DNA from: Drosophila persimilis
Lineage: Eukaryota; Arthropoda; Insecta; Diptera; Drosophilidae
Assembly: GCF_003286085.1 (NCBI RefSeq)
Contig: NW_020825289.1
Location: 3,472,001 to 3,536,000, forward strand
Direction: 5' to 3'
Length of the DNA stretch: 64,000 bases
Positions 47,326 through 59,443 of this stretch are shown here, piece by piece; positions within the stretch are counted from its first letter, which is position 1; every line of letters begins with the position of its first letter. Below the pieces are notes generated by a model. That model made no database searches. It worked only from the letters and a program-made list of their open reading frames with translations, and had not been told where the DNA came from. The position numbers and the translations under genes are program-made.

Positions 47326-49959
47326 AAATAAATATTGCAAATTCTAAATATGTGCGTGTGAGCTACTCATTCAGACCTACAACTTATGATCATATATCAT
47401 CAATTGCTTGGGTTTATTACATTTGAACATTTGAACAAAAACACTAGAAACACTACGAGTATATTTTTGTTGTTAACCTGTTCGCTCTTAGTGCTTTCCT
47501 TTGCTTTTATTTGAAGCAAAGCCGATTATAGAAGGATCGCTTTAACGAAATTCGCCAATTTATAAGAGGTTCCATCCAATTACTGCGTGACGAACACAGA
47601 AGGGTTTCTCGATGTCGATTTTGTGCTGTTTTATAATCCACAGGGGAGGAAAGGATTACTAGCTGAAACTACAGACGAATAGGTCTTGTATTGTCGAATA
47701 CAGTCCTTCCAAACTGTATTTCTAGCATCCAATCACTTTGGATCAAATCGTACCAGTATGTATTCTTTTTTATGGGTAGTTCCTATGTGTCTATCTAATG
47801 GTGTTTGATTGTACGAGTATGTCCCATGGAATGATTTTATTCTGTGGTGATTTTATTCTAACCCATTCTGTGGTGAACAGGATGCTATGGATAAAGTAGC
47901 CATCACCTTCTATATCTTACTCGAAACTTCTTCCATTATCTCGTTCTTACTCTACCCCATGCTCTCCTTCATCGTTTGCTTTGTTTGCTCTCATCACATT
48001 CGCGCTGCTTCCCTCTCACGAGATGGTTATTGCAGCTTATGTCTTATGGTCAGCGCATGGGGGCTTTCTGGTTCCCGTTTACCCCACTTGCAACCGTTGC
48101 AGCCCTAATGGTGGTTGGGCATCCTACGACACACGAAATACGGTTCACTTGCTCGGATTTCCCAACTCATCATCAGCAGCAGCAGCAGCAGGAGCAGGAG
48201 CTGGAGCAGCAGGACCTCTTCACCTTTGGGAGCTAAATTTTTCAGATCTGCACGTATTTCCAGTTAATACGAAAAACGGAATTAGGTTCTGTTCAGGTCA
48301 GTTCTCCGCCGCCAGCCACAGCCTGCCAACGATTCTGCCTGCCTTTTATTTAAACATAAATTCCTGCACAATGCACTAGACGAACATTTTCCACATGAAT
48401 TGTAAATGATTTGGAAGCACACAAACACACAAACACACACACACACACACCCACACCGACTCAGACACACTGAGAACGAGATTTTCCCGATTGCCTGTGA
48501 CTGGAAATAGGGGGAGGGAAACGCTTCTCACCGCTGCTCCGTTCTGCTCCGTTCTTTTTCTATACATTTTTTTATCGGTTGCCATCGATCTTGGGTCTTT
48601 GCGTTTGACAGATCGAAATTAGAAATCACCGCTTTATGGCTACAGCAGCCACTGGCGGCAACAACTGGCAACCAACTGTGCTTTGTGCCGCTTTCGTGGC
48701 TAATTGAATGTGGCAAGTGGGCAAAACTCGAGTACGATACAAAATGCGAGTACGAGCTGGGCTAAGTGCAAAAATTATATACGGTTTTGTTGCGAGCCAG
48801 CCGTGCAACCAATTTGCCAGCAAACAGCCATTTCCGGTCGCTTATCGAGTGGGTGCTTGCCACACCCACACCCCCAGCCCTGTCCGCGCCGCACCACATC
48901 CTCCACTGATTTCTCAACGATTTCTTGGCCTTTCGTATGCAAAGGAGCTGGCGAGGAGCACTCGACTTGGCCCGGAGCGTGCCGAAATGTTGCCCTCTTA
49001 GCGGTTTATTTTAATGGTAGCAGCACCAACAGCAACAACAGTAAGAATTTATGTCAGGTAGGAGAATCCTGGGCCAGCCCCTGCCTCCCTTTTGCCGCTC
49101 TCAGTGTTGTATGTTTTGTGCCACTTGAACGCTGTTAACAAATTTGATTTTCGTGTTTGATTTGATGGCTGTGGCTCGGTGGCTAGGTGGGAAGGTGGCT
49201 CTGTGGGAGTGTCGGGGGAGGTCAGGAATCGGGGCACGGCACGCGTGTCTGCGAAATGGAAAGCCAGCCCCGCGATGTTAGCCCCACGTCTGGCGGCAAA
49301 TGAGTGCCGACTATTTATAGTCCGACCCCGACTAAATGAAACTGTAAATTAGAGCCAGAGCCAGAGCGAGAGCGAGAGCAGGAGACAAAGCCGGCGCATA
49401 ATAATAACTGCACTGCATTGAAGCAGCGGCCAAAACGAAACGAAACGAAATAAAACTGGATCCACCGACAGGAAAACCCGCACACCCGCCCACTAACACC
49501 ATCGCCCTCCCACATCGCTGGCGGTGGCGGTGGCAGCGTCAGTGGCAGCGGTGGCAGCATGGAGGGGAAATGCCAAGAAACTCGGCCGAAATGAACTCCA
49601 CTCCGCTGGAAATGAACGTGAGCCGAAGGCCAAAAACGACGACGAACGACCAAAAGCTGAGCTTTTGGGAGGAGCTTTTTGGGACAGTCCATGCGCAGGT
49701 CAGCCGATGTTCCCCTCTCGGCAAGGCTGGATGCTGCTGCTGCTGCTGCTGCTGCTGCCGCCTCCAGCTGTGTGTGGGAGCAGGCAACCGTCACTCTGAG
49801 GGCTTATCTCTGCATCTGTGTAAGTGCTTGAAGGCTGCTCCGCAGTGCTCTGCTCTGCACTGCTCTGCCGAAGCGTTCCGTGCGTCTTGCGCTTCTTTTC
49901 TTTTGCATATCCCCACCCGGAAAATTCATCGTTCGGGATGGCGATGGCGCGGACAGCGG
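47326..49959. other. Gene-free DNA upstream of the 49.96-kb promoter
   Basis: No supportable gene. Open frames with polyleucine or polyalanine come from CAG/CTG-rich runs (for example near 48175 and 49735). GC content rises toward 49.5-49.9 kb, consistent with promoter-proximal DNA. Confidence 0.5.
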
Positions 49960-49992
49960 TATAAAAACCCCCGCAACGCATTTCGCTGCTCA
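49960..49992 (+). promoter_or_regulatory. Core promoter: TATA box plus initiator-like site
   Basis: TATAAAA at 49960-49966 sits 32 bases before the A of TCACAAG (49992), the right distance for a Drosophila TATA/initiator promoter. The sequence downstream looks like a 5' untranslated leader. Confidence 0.5.
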
Positions 49993-50382
49993 CAAGTTGA
50001 AATCATTGCGTCCTGTGTGTGTCTTGTATCCAGTAACTGTAACCCACCAGCGTCACCCAGCAGCAGTTTCAAAAGCAGCTTCGTTTCTGGCAACGAAAAT
50101 CTGCAGCCCAGTCGAATCCGAAGTAAAGGAAACCAGCCAGAATGGAGTATCATCCAGGAAGCATAACGAACATCAGTACAAAGTGTCAAAAAGTGACTAA
50201 AAATCGAGAGGACGTGGCTGTGAAGTTGTTTTTCTGGAAGTTGATTCTATCTCCGGACTATAGTACTCGTACATGAAGCGCCATCAAGTTCGCAGAAAAA
50301 CCTGCACGACACAGTACTCGTATTTGTATAATTTCATATTTTCAAACTCCTGGCGGCTGTTTAAAGAGTTCGCTGCCAAAAG
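49992..50382 (+). other. Probable untranslated first exon of an unidentified gene
   Basis: The stretch after the 49.96-kb promoter has leader-like composition (CAGCAG and AAAACG-rich, few ATGs) and ends at AG|GTAATT (50383). A stronger donor, AG|GTAAGT, is at 50823, so the exon could be longer. It holds a 44-codon open frame (50142-50276, starting MEYHPGSITNIS), which may be an upstream open frame or the start of a coding exon. I could not find the following coding exon within the window. Confidence 0.4.
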
Positions 50383-51102
50383 GTAATTTGCATAATTTGT
50401 GGACCATGTTGAGCTGGTGTTTTTCATGTCTCTGCACTGGGGTCGGATTCGCTTAACTGTTGCCGCTGGCTAATGCGTTATTTATGCGAATGCCTGCTCA
50501 ACACCTTGCTATTACATTTACAATTACGAAAAAAGTATGAATGGTACTTGGCTGACCTTGCTGGACCGCATCCGCATGTAATTAACGGACACACACAATG
50601 GCCTTAACGTCACATGTGGGGAAAAAATTAGCAAATGCACTCGCTGGAAATGATTAAAATGACATTTCACTGCAATTGAACAGGCATTGTTGATTAAGTA
50701 TGCAGTACTGCAAAAAATGTTACAAGTTACAAAAACTGAACTGAATCGCCATGAAATTCAATTGAAAATCATTCAATCATTAATATGCAAATTTCTGCTC
50801 TCTCGCTCACGCCCTTCTCGAGGTAAGTACACACACATATGTATATATGTATGCTAAAATTCATTAATACCTCCGCTCGCTCGGCATTAAATGAGCATTT
50901 TAATGGCAAAATTACATCGCCTAACTGGCACATTAATTAAACTGCGGACAGCTCGTCCCGTCCGTTCAAATCTGCCCCACAACGATGTAATTTATATGCT
51001 TTCGTCCCGTTGATTGCCCGGCAGTACCCCCAGGCAGTGAACTCTGCACTCCCCACTTCACCCACTCCACCACATATATTAATCCTTTGCATTTATTTTT
51101 AC

Positions 51103-51128
51103 ATTTATATTTATATTTATATTTATAT
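51103..51128. repeat. ATTTAT hexanucleotide repeat
   Basis: A little over four copies of ATTTAT. Confidence 0.8.
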
Positions 51129-54100
51129 GCAAAGCAAACACTTTACATTATTAAAACCTGCCACCTGCTCACGGCGAAATGCGCAACAAATCGTGCAATT
51201 TTTTTGTTCATGTAAATTGGCTTTTCTTTCGAGTTATTATTTTCGTTTCTTGTATGCCACAGTTTTTTCATTTAAATAGCAAAAGCATAGCATACATTTA
51301 TAAATGTTCGCTTTTAATATAAATAGGATTAAAATGTTACATATAAATCTCTCAAAGTTCTGATCACTATGTGTTCCGGCTATATCACGAGTATGTACCA
51401 TAACAAACAGATCCCAGATCTTTTTCTAGAAGCTATTGATAATTTCCATGTCAGAGAAAGTCACATTCAATTGAATGTTTACTGGGGCTTGCCGATAAAT
51501 AATTGCAATGTAATTTTATGAAATTCCCGCAAAATGATTCGTAATTAAAGGACTGAAAAACGCAAATAAAATGTCATTCAAATGAGCATGCAGTATAAAT
51601 GAACTTTGTTGCACAAATTGTGTGAATAATTGATCCCATTCCTCACATAAGCTGAACACATTTATTCAATTTATTTTGTTAGCCAAAGCCGATTATTTGA
51701 GTAAAATTATCGATGGGAAAGGTAAGAGCTGTCAAAGGGAATTCCTCAGCAGGTGCTCTGCAAGGGTATCACAAGGAAAAAGGATAGATAGGAGTAAACG
51801 GCGGAGCGGAGAATGCTGGGAATCTGAATCCCAGACGCTCGCTCGCACTCGCTTGCTGCAGCACTTTAAATTCCAATTAAAAGGAAAATGTGAATAATTG
51901 CAAAAAGTGCTTAGTAATGCGGCAGAGCTCCTCGCCTCGCATGTGTTTGTCAGTGGGGGAGAGGGAGAGAGCGGTCTAAGCCTGAGGTTTAAGGCAGCAA
52001 AAAGTCTTGTTTCAGCTTGGCTTAATTGCATTTTAGTTGCCAAGCTGCTGCTGCTGCTGCTGCTCCTGCTGCTGCTGATGCACACACCAATGCCCACATA
52101 ACAACAGCACCAACGACTTCCACACACTTAAGCACACACACACTCATATATGTACATGCCGCACACACACAAACACACACAAGTGCATACATTTATAGAG
52201 GCATAAGCCTGAACGCGCGCTGTTGATTTTGCGCCTTTTGCCTGCTTCAGCATTTCCCGTTGGCGTTGCCGTAGCCGCTTCCATTCGCTTCCCTTCCCTT
52301 CCCGTTGACAGTTTCAGTTATTTTCCGATTTCCAAGCCATGCCCAATGCTAGGTTTTTCCCCGGCTTCCGTTACCCAGTCGCAGTGGCAGTGGCAGTGGC
52401 GGTGGCAGTGGCACTGCTAGTCCCAGTCTCAGCCACCAACATGTTTGCCAGCTAAATGTGTTACTGTGTTTGCCTCAAATCAGCTTCCGTCATATGCCAA
52501 GCGGCAAAAATAAACAGAACAGAGAAGGCAGCGCATAGAAGAAAAGGCAGAAAAAAACGCAGTGGCAGTGGCAGGACTAGGACTGAGGACCATCGCGTAT
52601 GCTCGTTAAAGTTTGCCTTGACTGGTCCTGGGCGTCCTGCCTTCTGCATGCTGCGATAAAGTGCAAATTTTGTTAATTATTCGTGCGTTCGTGCGCTTCG
52701 CCCTCTGTTTCCAATGTTTTCCCAGCGCAAGGGGAAAAATTTTTTCCTCTCAGAGTCTCAGGCCCCGTCCCGTCCCATTCTCCTCTAATTGCCACAATTC
52801 TAGCTAGCGCTCTGTTAGGGTTCTGCTAGGCTTGCCAGCCTGCGAATTTTCGGGCACTTTTAATGACGGAAAAACCAGGCTTCATTTCTAATTAGACTCC
52901 GTGTAGATTGCTCCACTTATTTGAACAAGCGATTGTGGATCTGCACATGCGGAGACCAAGGAGACAGTAGATGACCAGTGAAACGGTGCTTAATATTTGG
53001 GCAGAAGTACGAGTATGTGGTTGAGGGAGTGCAGCCATGTGTGGGCACTCCTGAGTCCGCTGAGATTTGCGCTCGGTTCGCATTCATGGCCGACAATCGC
53101 ACACACACATCCAGCATAAATTATGCAGCCAAGTGCAGAAAATATTTACTTGAAAAGCAGCAGTGGCAGTGGCAGTGGCAGTAGCAGCAGCGGTGGCAGC
53201 CACCTGGTGGCAGTCAAACAAGACCGCACACACAGCGTGAGTTTCTGTGGCCGCGCTGGCGTGTACGTAATGTGGCATTACTGCTGCTGCTGCACCCCCC
53301 CACACCCCTCTACTGCCCTATACTGCCCTATACTGCTGTGGCTGTGGCATACAACCTTTCATAGTTGCAGCAGCTGATACAGCAATTTATTTCATCAGTA
53401 ACTCCCTCTCTCTATCTTTCTCTCTCTCGGGCAGTCCGTCTGCGAAGGACTTAAAGTGGACTATTTTTAAGCAGTTACTGTTGATGGTCGAGAGGTTGAT
53501 GTTCTCATTTTGCCAATTAAATTCTCTAATCGAATGCCGTTGCAGATCACAATCGTCTCTAAACTAATTTTCACATTTTTGTCTGCCCGTCTGTGAATGC
53601 AGGAAATGTCCTGGTTCTGGGAATTTCCAATTGCATCTCTTGGCTGGGCTGGTGATGGCTTAGGGAAAGTGTCATGCGTATGTATGTTATGATTGCAAAT
53701 ACACTTGACGGCGTATTCAATTTCTGGCTCAACTCAACTCAGCTTTTCGCATCCTTATCCCTATGCTTTGGCACATCCCTTTCCTTATCCGTGGCCAAGG
53801 ACCTGCACAAGCACACCTACTTCAAAAGCTTTCACAGAAGTATTTATGCAGAGAAAACTGTTGTCGCATCCAATTTGTCAGCGAAGATGAGATAGATGGG
53901 ACGGATGGATGCCTTGAGGAATTTTGATCTCATTAGCTGATAATTCGGAATGCGTCTTAAGCTGTTCTCTGCACTGGCTCGGTTCCTGCCTGCCCTTTGA
54001 CTCATCTCTGTTCTCCTCCAATCAAAAAATTAGTTTGCCTGTTGGAGGGAATACTGCTCGGTCACCAATCGAGGATGAGCAAAAAGAGGAACAACAATGA

Positions 54101-57100
54101 AACGAAACTAGAAAAATGTGAAGTAAAGCGAAAAAGCCAAGAGCAAAGCTGACAGCCATTACAGGGGCTGCAGGAAGAAAGCACAGGGAAAGCAGAAAGA
54201 AAGCTTGCAATAATAAAGTAAACGTACTGCTCGCTGCTCAAGTGCAATGGCAATTGTTGTTGCGCATACAGTGCTGCTGGGGAGTCGGAGTACGCGCTGC
54301 CAGGGCACTCCATTTTATAAGCAACTGTAAGCAAAGCAAAGTAATCCACGCTCGCTCATTTCCACAATTAGGGGCTGGGGGCTGCGGACTGGGGGCTAGC
54401 ATCTGGGGGGATGCCAGAGCAACTTTAAACAAAATGTTCTGCTATCCAAGTCCAAGGCTGGAGCTCGGTCTTTGTTTTTCTGCGAGCAAGAAACGAAGAA
54501 GAAGGAGAATTTGAACAAACAAAAAATTCGCCATTTTCAGTGTTTTTTTCGGGGCTGCTCTTGACGCCGTCGTCGTCGTCGTCGTCGTCATGGTCCTCCT
54601 CATCCTCGTCGAGTGCCAGTCCTCGACGTAGTCGCCATCGCTATGGCATGCTTGGAATTTGCTTTGCTTTATGCTCTTCTCCCTTCTTAGCTCCACTCGC
54701 TCTCCCTCTCCGACTGTTTTTAGATGGGCTGAGAGTGGTGGCAGCGGGAGTGAGGTAAGTGCACCTTATTTCTTTCATTTTTGCATTATAAAAGGTAGGA
54801 ATTAATGCATAGAAGAGTGAAAGAGAATGTCCAGAGAAGTATTCTCAGTCCTGTCCTGTCCTCAAGTTCCTGAAAGTGTTGGGAACTGTTTCGTGGTTTC
54901 TTCTTGTTTTATGATTCAAGTTTGCACTGGAGAAGGCTGGGGCTTGTTGGTGCGGGGAACGGAAGAGGCTCCAAAGGCAGAGTGTGGCCCAGGCAGGACT
55001 TTAAATATGAATACTAAAAATTACATGATGAATTTTTCCGAAATTATGGCAGTCAAGAGTGATGGGATGGAATGGGAGGGGAATTCTAAGAAAGTCCTTC
55101 ATGTTTCATGGTATAATCTTGGTAATTGTCAGTAGAATTTCCACTACCACTGCAACTGATGACCCTTGGGATCTGGGATTCTAATTTGTTCTGTTTAACC
55201 TGGAATATCCATCGAAATATGTACATATATGTTTATCCCAATTTGTGCTTCCCAAAATGCAGCTCCAGACGAAGCCCCACCATATTGCTTATCTATTAAA
55301 GCAATCCCAAATCGCTCAACTTTGCATAATGCCATTCGCCCCAAAAAACTTGATAAACATACACATACTTGTATGTACTCCTATTCGAATGTACGGATGG
55401 AGCTCTCTGCTCCTTTCAGCTATCCTTGCAGCAGCCTCAATCCCATCTCCCTCCAAGTTCCGGCTGCTCTGCTGGCTTTTGAAAGTTTTCCCAGCCATTG
55501 CATGTCATTTGCATAGTTTTCATTGCCCAGAGTCCTGCTCTGCCTCGTTCTGGGGCTGTCTGCCTCTCCTCTCCATTGTTGTTGCTGTAACGAGCTGTCA
55601 ACAATCTTTTAGTTTTGGCTATCGGCAAATGTATTTGCCAGTTTTTCAATTGAATTGTCGAAAGCCCCGTTGATATCACAGGCTTTCCAATTGGCTGCTC
55701 CTGCCGCACCGCCGCAACGCCGCACCGCCCCACCGCGCTTATCCTCCGCTGTCGGAAAAATATTAACTTAATTTACGATAGAACCTAAACAAATTGCTAA
55801 GCTCGACTCGACTGGACCAGTTAATATTTCAAATCGTCTGACAAATTGGCGGCAAGAAAAGTGTTGCCACTGGATGGATGATTTATGGAATGCATTGCTC
55901 GGTGCGTGCTGTGGCAGAGTGGCTGCTCAGACAATGCAACTAAATGTGCAACCTACTTTCCAATTATCCCGCACCTGATCCTGTCCCATCTCTGTGCAAG
56001 GACCAACCACATCATCAACAAAATGAACAGTGCGATGGATCCGAGCAGGCAACAAAGCGTCCTGCCTCTACGGGGTAGCCGGGGATGGGGCAGAGGGTGG
56101 GTGCAGAGTGCATTTTAGCTGAATTACGGCCTTCATTCTTCTTTTTGGCCCCATCCTTTAGATGGCTAAAAGGATACGGCTGGGGTAGCAGATGGGGGGA
56201 TGCATCCACCTGCCTGCATGCATGTGCGGTCGCCCAGTGAAGTGAACTGCACTGAGTTGAAGTGGGTGAAGGCCTCGGTGCACGCCTCAAAGGCAAGTAA
56301 ATGGCCTTTTGTCCTCATTGTCTGAGACCCATAATGTGGAGGCGCTGCTGTTGCTGCTTCTGCTGCTGCTGCTGTTGCTGCTGTTGTTGTGCAGCAGCCA
56401 TTATATGCCAAAATAAGGCCACTCAATGCCAGGCCAACAAGATGCGAGTCGAGTGTCCTAAGAGGATCCAGTGGGGCTTGAGCTGAGTGTAACGGAGTGC
56501 GGCATCTTCTTCTGCAAGTTGTGCTTCGTCCTCGTCCTTGCACGCTTCCTCTTGCCCCACTCCTTCTCCTTCAGTTCACCTGAGACACAGCTGCAGATGC
56601 AATTTTCATAATTCATTTCAATTTAGTAGACTTTTCTGCTAATTAGTCGTACATTTAGTTGGCACTGGGAGGATATGCAAAGCGAGGGAAAACTTCAACT
56701 AATTGCTAAATAAGCAGAGGTGAGCAGCAGAGCAGCAGAGTGGCAGAGTGGCTGGGGGACCCGTGGTGGGGCAGAAAGAGCAACAGAACTAGAAATTAGA
56801 GACTTGCGAACCTCATTAAATAAGGCGCCTCTGGAATGGAGGGCATTACGAGGGCTTTGTCTGTTCGGAGAAATCGCCTTCGGCAGGAAATCTGGCCGGG
56901 CGAAACATCCGTTTCCGTTGCTCTCTTGCTCCTTTGCTCCTCTGTACCTCCGGTGAAATATTAACCCACTAACGCAGGGCTGCTGCTTCTGCGTCTGTTC
57001 CAGTTTCAGTTTTAACCAGTTCCAGTTCCAGTCCCATGATTCATTTGGTGTCACGTTAGCCCATTAGCCACCCATGATACAGATCCAGCTATCCATTGTT

Positions 57101-58231
57101 GCTGTTGTCTTGGCTCTGTTTTGTGAGCTAAAGGCGAAGCTGAGCTGAGCTGAGCTGAGCTCCATGGTCCGTGGTCCGTGGTCCGCGGTCCGTGTCCGGT
57201 AGGAAAGCTCATTAGCGCAGTGGAAACCGCACTAGAAACAGCGGAAGCAGTGGGTGGCATGCACTGGAGACACCTCGTGGAGAAGTAGGTGGTGGGGAAT
57301 TAATAAGGAATAATTTAACAGCATTTTTAATCAGATTTGTATGAAAAATGTTTTATAATGTGATTTGAAACAGATATATGTATCTGCTGTGTCCATTAAT
57401 TTCTCTCTCCTACCAAACATTTATTTCCGGATAATCAGCATTTTCCTGATTCCCTTTTAATTCCTTAAGCAAATAACAGAAGGAATCTCTTGCAAAACTT
57501 TACCTCTCTGGCCGTTTCTCCGCTTTGGCGAACTTTCCCAGCTTTTCTGTTGGCTTGTCTTTGGGTTTCTCGGGTCTAACAGTACTAACAGTTGGAGAAT
57601 CGTGCACCTGGCAGTAGTAGAACAGTTCAAGGCTCGAGAAAACTTCCCCCTAGAACTGCCGGCGAGTGTCTCGAACTCGACAAATGCTCGGGCATTTTAT
57701 AGATATAAACATAATTAAAGAAACTCTGGCAAATTAATTCAAGTTGGGAATTTAACAAATTGCCAAAAGGAGGCAAAACTTTTCCTCTGCCCTGCTCCTT
57801 CCAACAGTAGCATCAGCAGGAGCAGCAACAATCACAAACAATTTCTGCATGCCAAACAATAAACAATCAAGTTGAATTCAATGCCGGAATCTGCTGGGGT
57901 CTGGGGATGCACGGGAGGGTCTGCAGATGGTCATGCAATTGGCAACTTTTTAATCAACTTGAAGATGCAAATGCAGAGCAGAGCAAGAGGGAGACAGAGG
58001 GACAGAGTGAAAGGGGACTGTGGAAAGGGTAAACTCGTTTTATATGGTGATGTAATTGGCCAACACGGATTGAGGGCGTTAATAATGTGTGTGTGTGCAG
58101 TGGGCTCTGAGGAGTCGCTGGATACATAGATGGTAAATTACAAAGCAGAAAACTTGAGAGCGCGGCAACAGCTGAAGCAGCAGTGATTCAATTTGTCAGC
58201 TGCTTGTTAGACGGACTTTGGCTTTGGCTTT

Positions 58232-58261
58232 GATGGGATGGGATGGGATGGAATGGGATGG
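58232..58261. repeat. GATGG pentanucleotide repeat
   Basis: Six copies of GATGG with one substitution (GAATGG). Confidence 0.85.
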
Positions 58262-58704
58262 TTACACACAGAGGGCACACGGATGAGATGTGACTTTTAG
58301 TGCCTGCCTGCCTGTCTGCCTGTATGCCTTGAACTTAATTAAAAACCTTGTTGGAGTAATCGCCATCACCATCCAGCTCCTTGATGTGGCCAAAGTAGTT
58401 GTGAAGTTCGATTTTTGTCGTCTGCTCTGCGGTCGTTTGCCTCAAAGTGCAAAGCGTTGTCCTGCCACGCCAAGGACTTGCACCGCGCCAAAGGATAAGG
58501 ATGGGCCGCTGCGACACATGGCAAGGAATCACTTGGCCTCCAAGCCCCATCCTCCCTCCCTTCCTGGCAGACTGCCTTGCCCCGCGTCTAATTGAGTTCT
58601 ACAAGGCTACTACTAATTGCATTCGATGCTTGCCGCTCGAGTTGCGGCAGCGATGATGTAATTAAATTTGATTGGGCCGCGTCGGAGGGGCAGGGGAAGG
58701 AGGT

Positions 58705-58775
58705 GGAGTAGGAGTAGGAGTAGGAGTAGGAGTAGGAGTAGGAGTAGGAGTAGGAGTAGGAGTAGGAGTAGGAGT
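58705..58775. repeat. GGAGTA hexanucleotide microsatellite
   Basis: Eleven perfect copies plus a partial twelfth, the longest perfect hexamer array in the window. It lies about 265 bp upstream of the RING gene's start codon region. Confidence 0.95.
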
Positions 58776-59040
58776 CCTGCTCACGGCTTAAGGTGTTTTC
58801 CGGTCCGATTTATAGCGGCGAATTTTAATTAAAACGGAATTTCCCTCAGCTCCTGCTCATGATACTGCTCCTGCTCTCTGGCTTTCGTGTCAAAGGAGTA
58901 TCTACATTTTTAGTATTACATTCAAATTGAAACACAGCAAACACAAAACCTAAGAAGACCAACATTAATACACATGAAAAGACAGAACAAAGACAGACAT
59001 TTACATCTAAACGAAAGGAGGCAGCAGCGGTATCACCATC

Positions 59041-59443
59041 ATGCTGCAACGGCAACGGCAACGCACTGGCACCTCCTCCTCGATCCATAATCCGGATGGG
59101 GATGCGGATGGGGCTGAGGATGGGGAGGTCTGCGCCTTCTGCCTGGAACAGATACGGAACCCGGTCAAGTTACGGTGCAGTCACACATTCTGCAAGGGCT
59201 GCTTGCAGAAATACCGCGAGGCGCGCGGATGGGTGGCCGAGCGCTGTCCGCTCTGCCGGCGCAGACTGGATGATTATGTGGCCCGGAACTGGATGGCTGT
59301 AAGTGGTGAGGTCCTCCTATGTTCTGCCTCAACGACCTGCTCCTCCTTCGATTCCCCAGACTTGGATCTTGGTTGTTTTTTTATTGGTTCTTTTGATACT
59401 CCTCAGCCAGGGGACCTTCTACTTGCTGCTTCTCTACTGGTAG
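59041..59443 (+). CDS. Small RING-HC E3 ubiquitin ligase with C-terminal membrane anchor
   Basis: Exon 1, 59041-59298, encodes 86 residues with a complete C3HC4 RING: CAFC, then C-S-H-T-F-C-x2-C, then CPLC, starting at about residue 36. RING proteins of this type bring E2 enzymes to substrates. A consensus donor GTAAGT follows codon 86, and a pyrimidine-rich acceptor ends at 59359, making a 61-bp intron of typical fly size. The spliced second exon (59360-59443) reads TWILVVFLLVLLILL, then SQGTFYLLLLYW and stop: an almost purely hydrophobic tail anchor, so the 113-residue protein should sit in the ER or another membrane facing the cytosol, as RNF5/RNF185-type ligases do. Without splicing, the frame instead runs to 59499 (152 residues) without the anchor. 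An upstream ATG at 58974 opens a frame overlapping the start. Orthologue unknown. Confidence 0.85.

Larger units (their letters stand above)
50823..58970. other. Gene-free DNA, possibly the first intron of the 50-kb transcript
   Basis: No supportable coding exon. Two spots look splice-like: a 39-base stretch at 51683-51721 between TTGTTAG and GTAAGA, and a strong AG|GTAAGT donor at 54755. Simple repeats are frequent (ATTTAT 51103-51128, GTC 54568-54590, GATGG 58232-58261, GGAGTA 58705-58775). Confidence 0.5.

Noticed and set aside
49524-50166. Polyleucine, polyalanine and polycysteine frames around 49.5-50.2 kb
   Set aside because: Produced by a CTG/CAG run on both strands just upstream of the promoter; composition is repeat-driven.
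54442-54758. Opposing poly-Ser and poly-Thr frames around the GTC repeat
   Set aside because: Trinucleotide-repeat artefacts. The strong AG|GTAAGT donor at 54755 was noted but has no supported exon.
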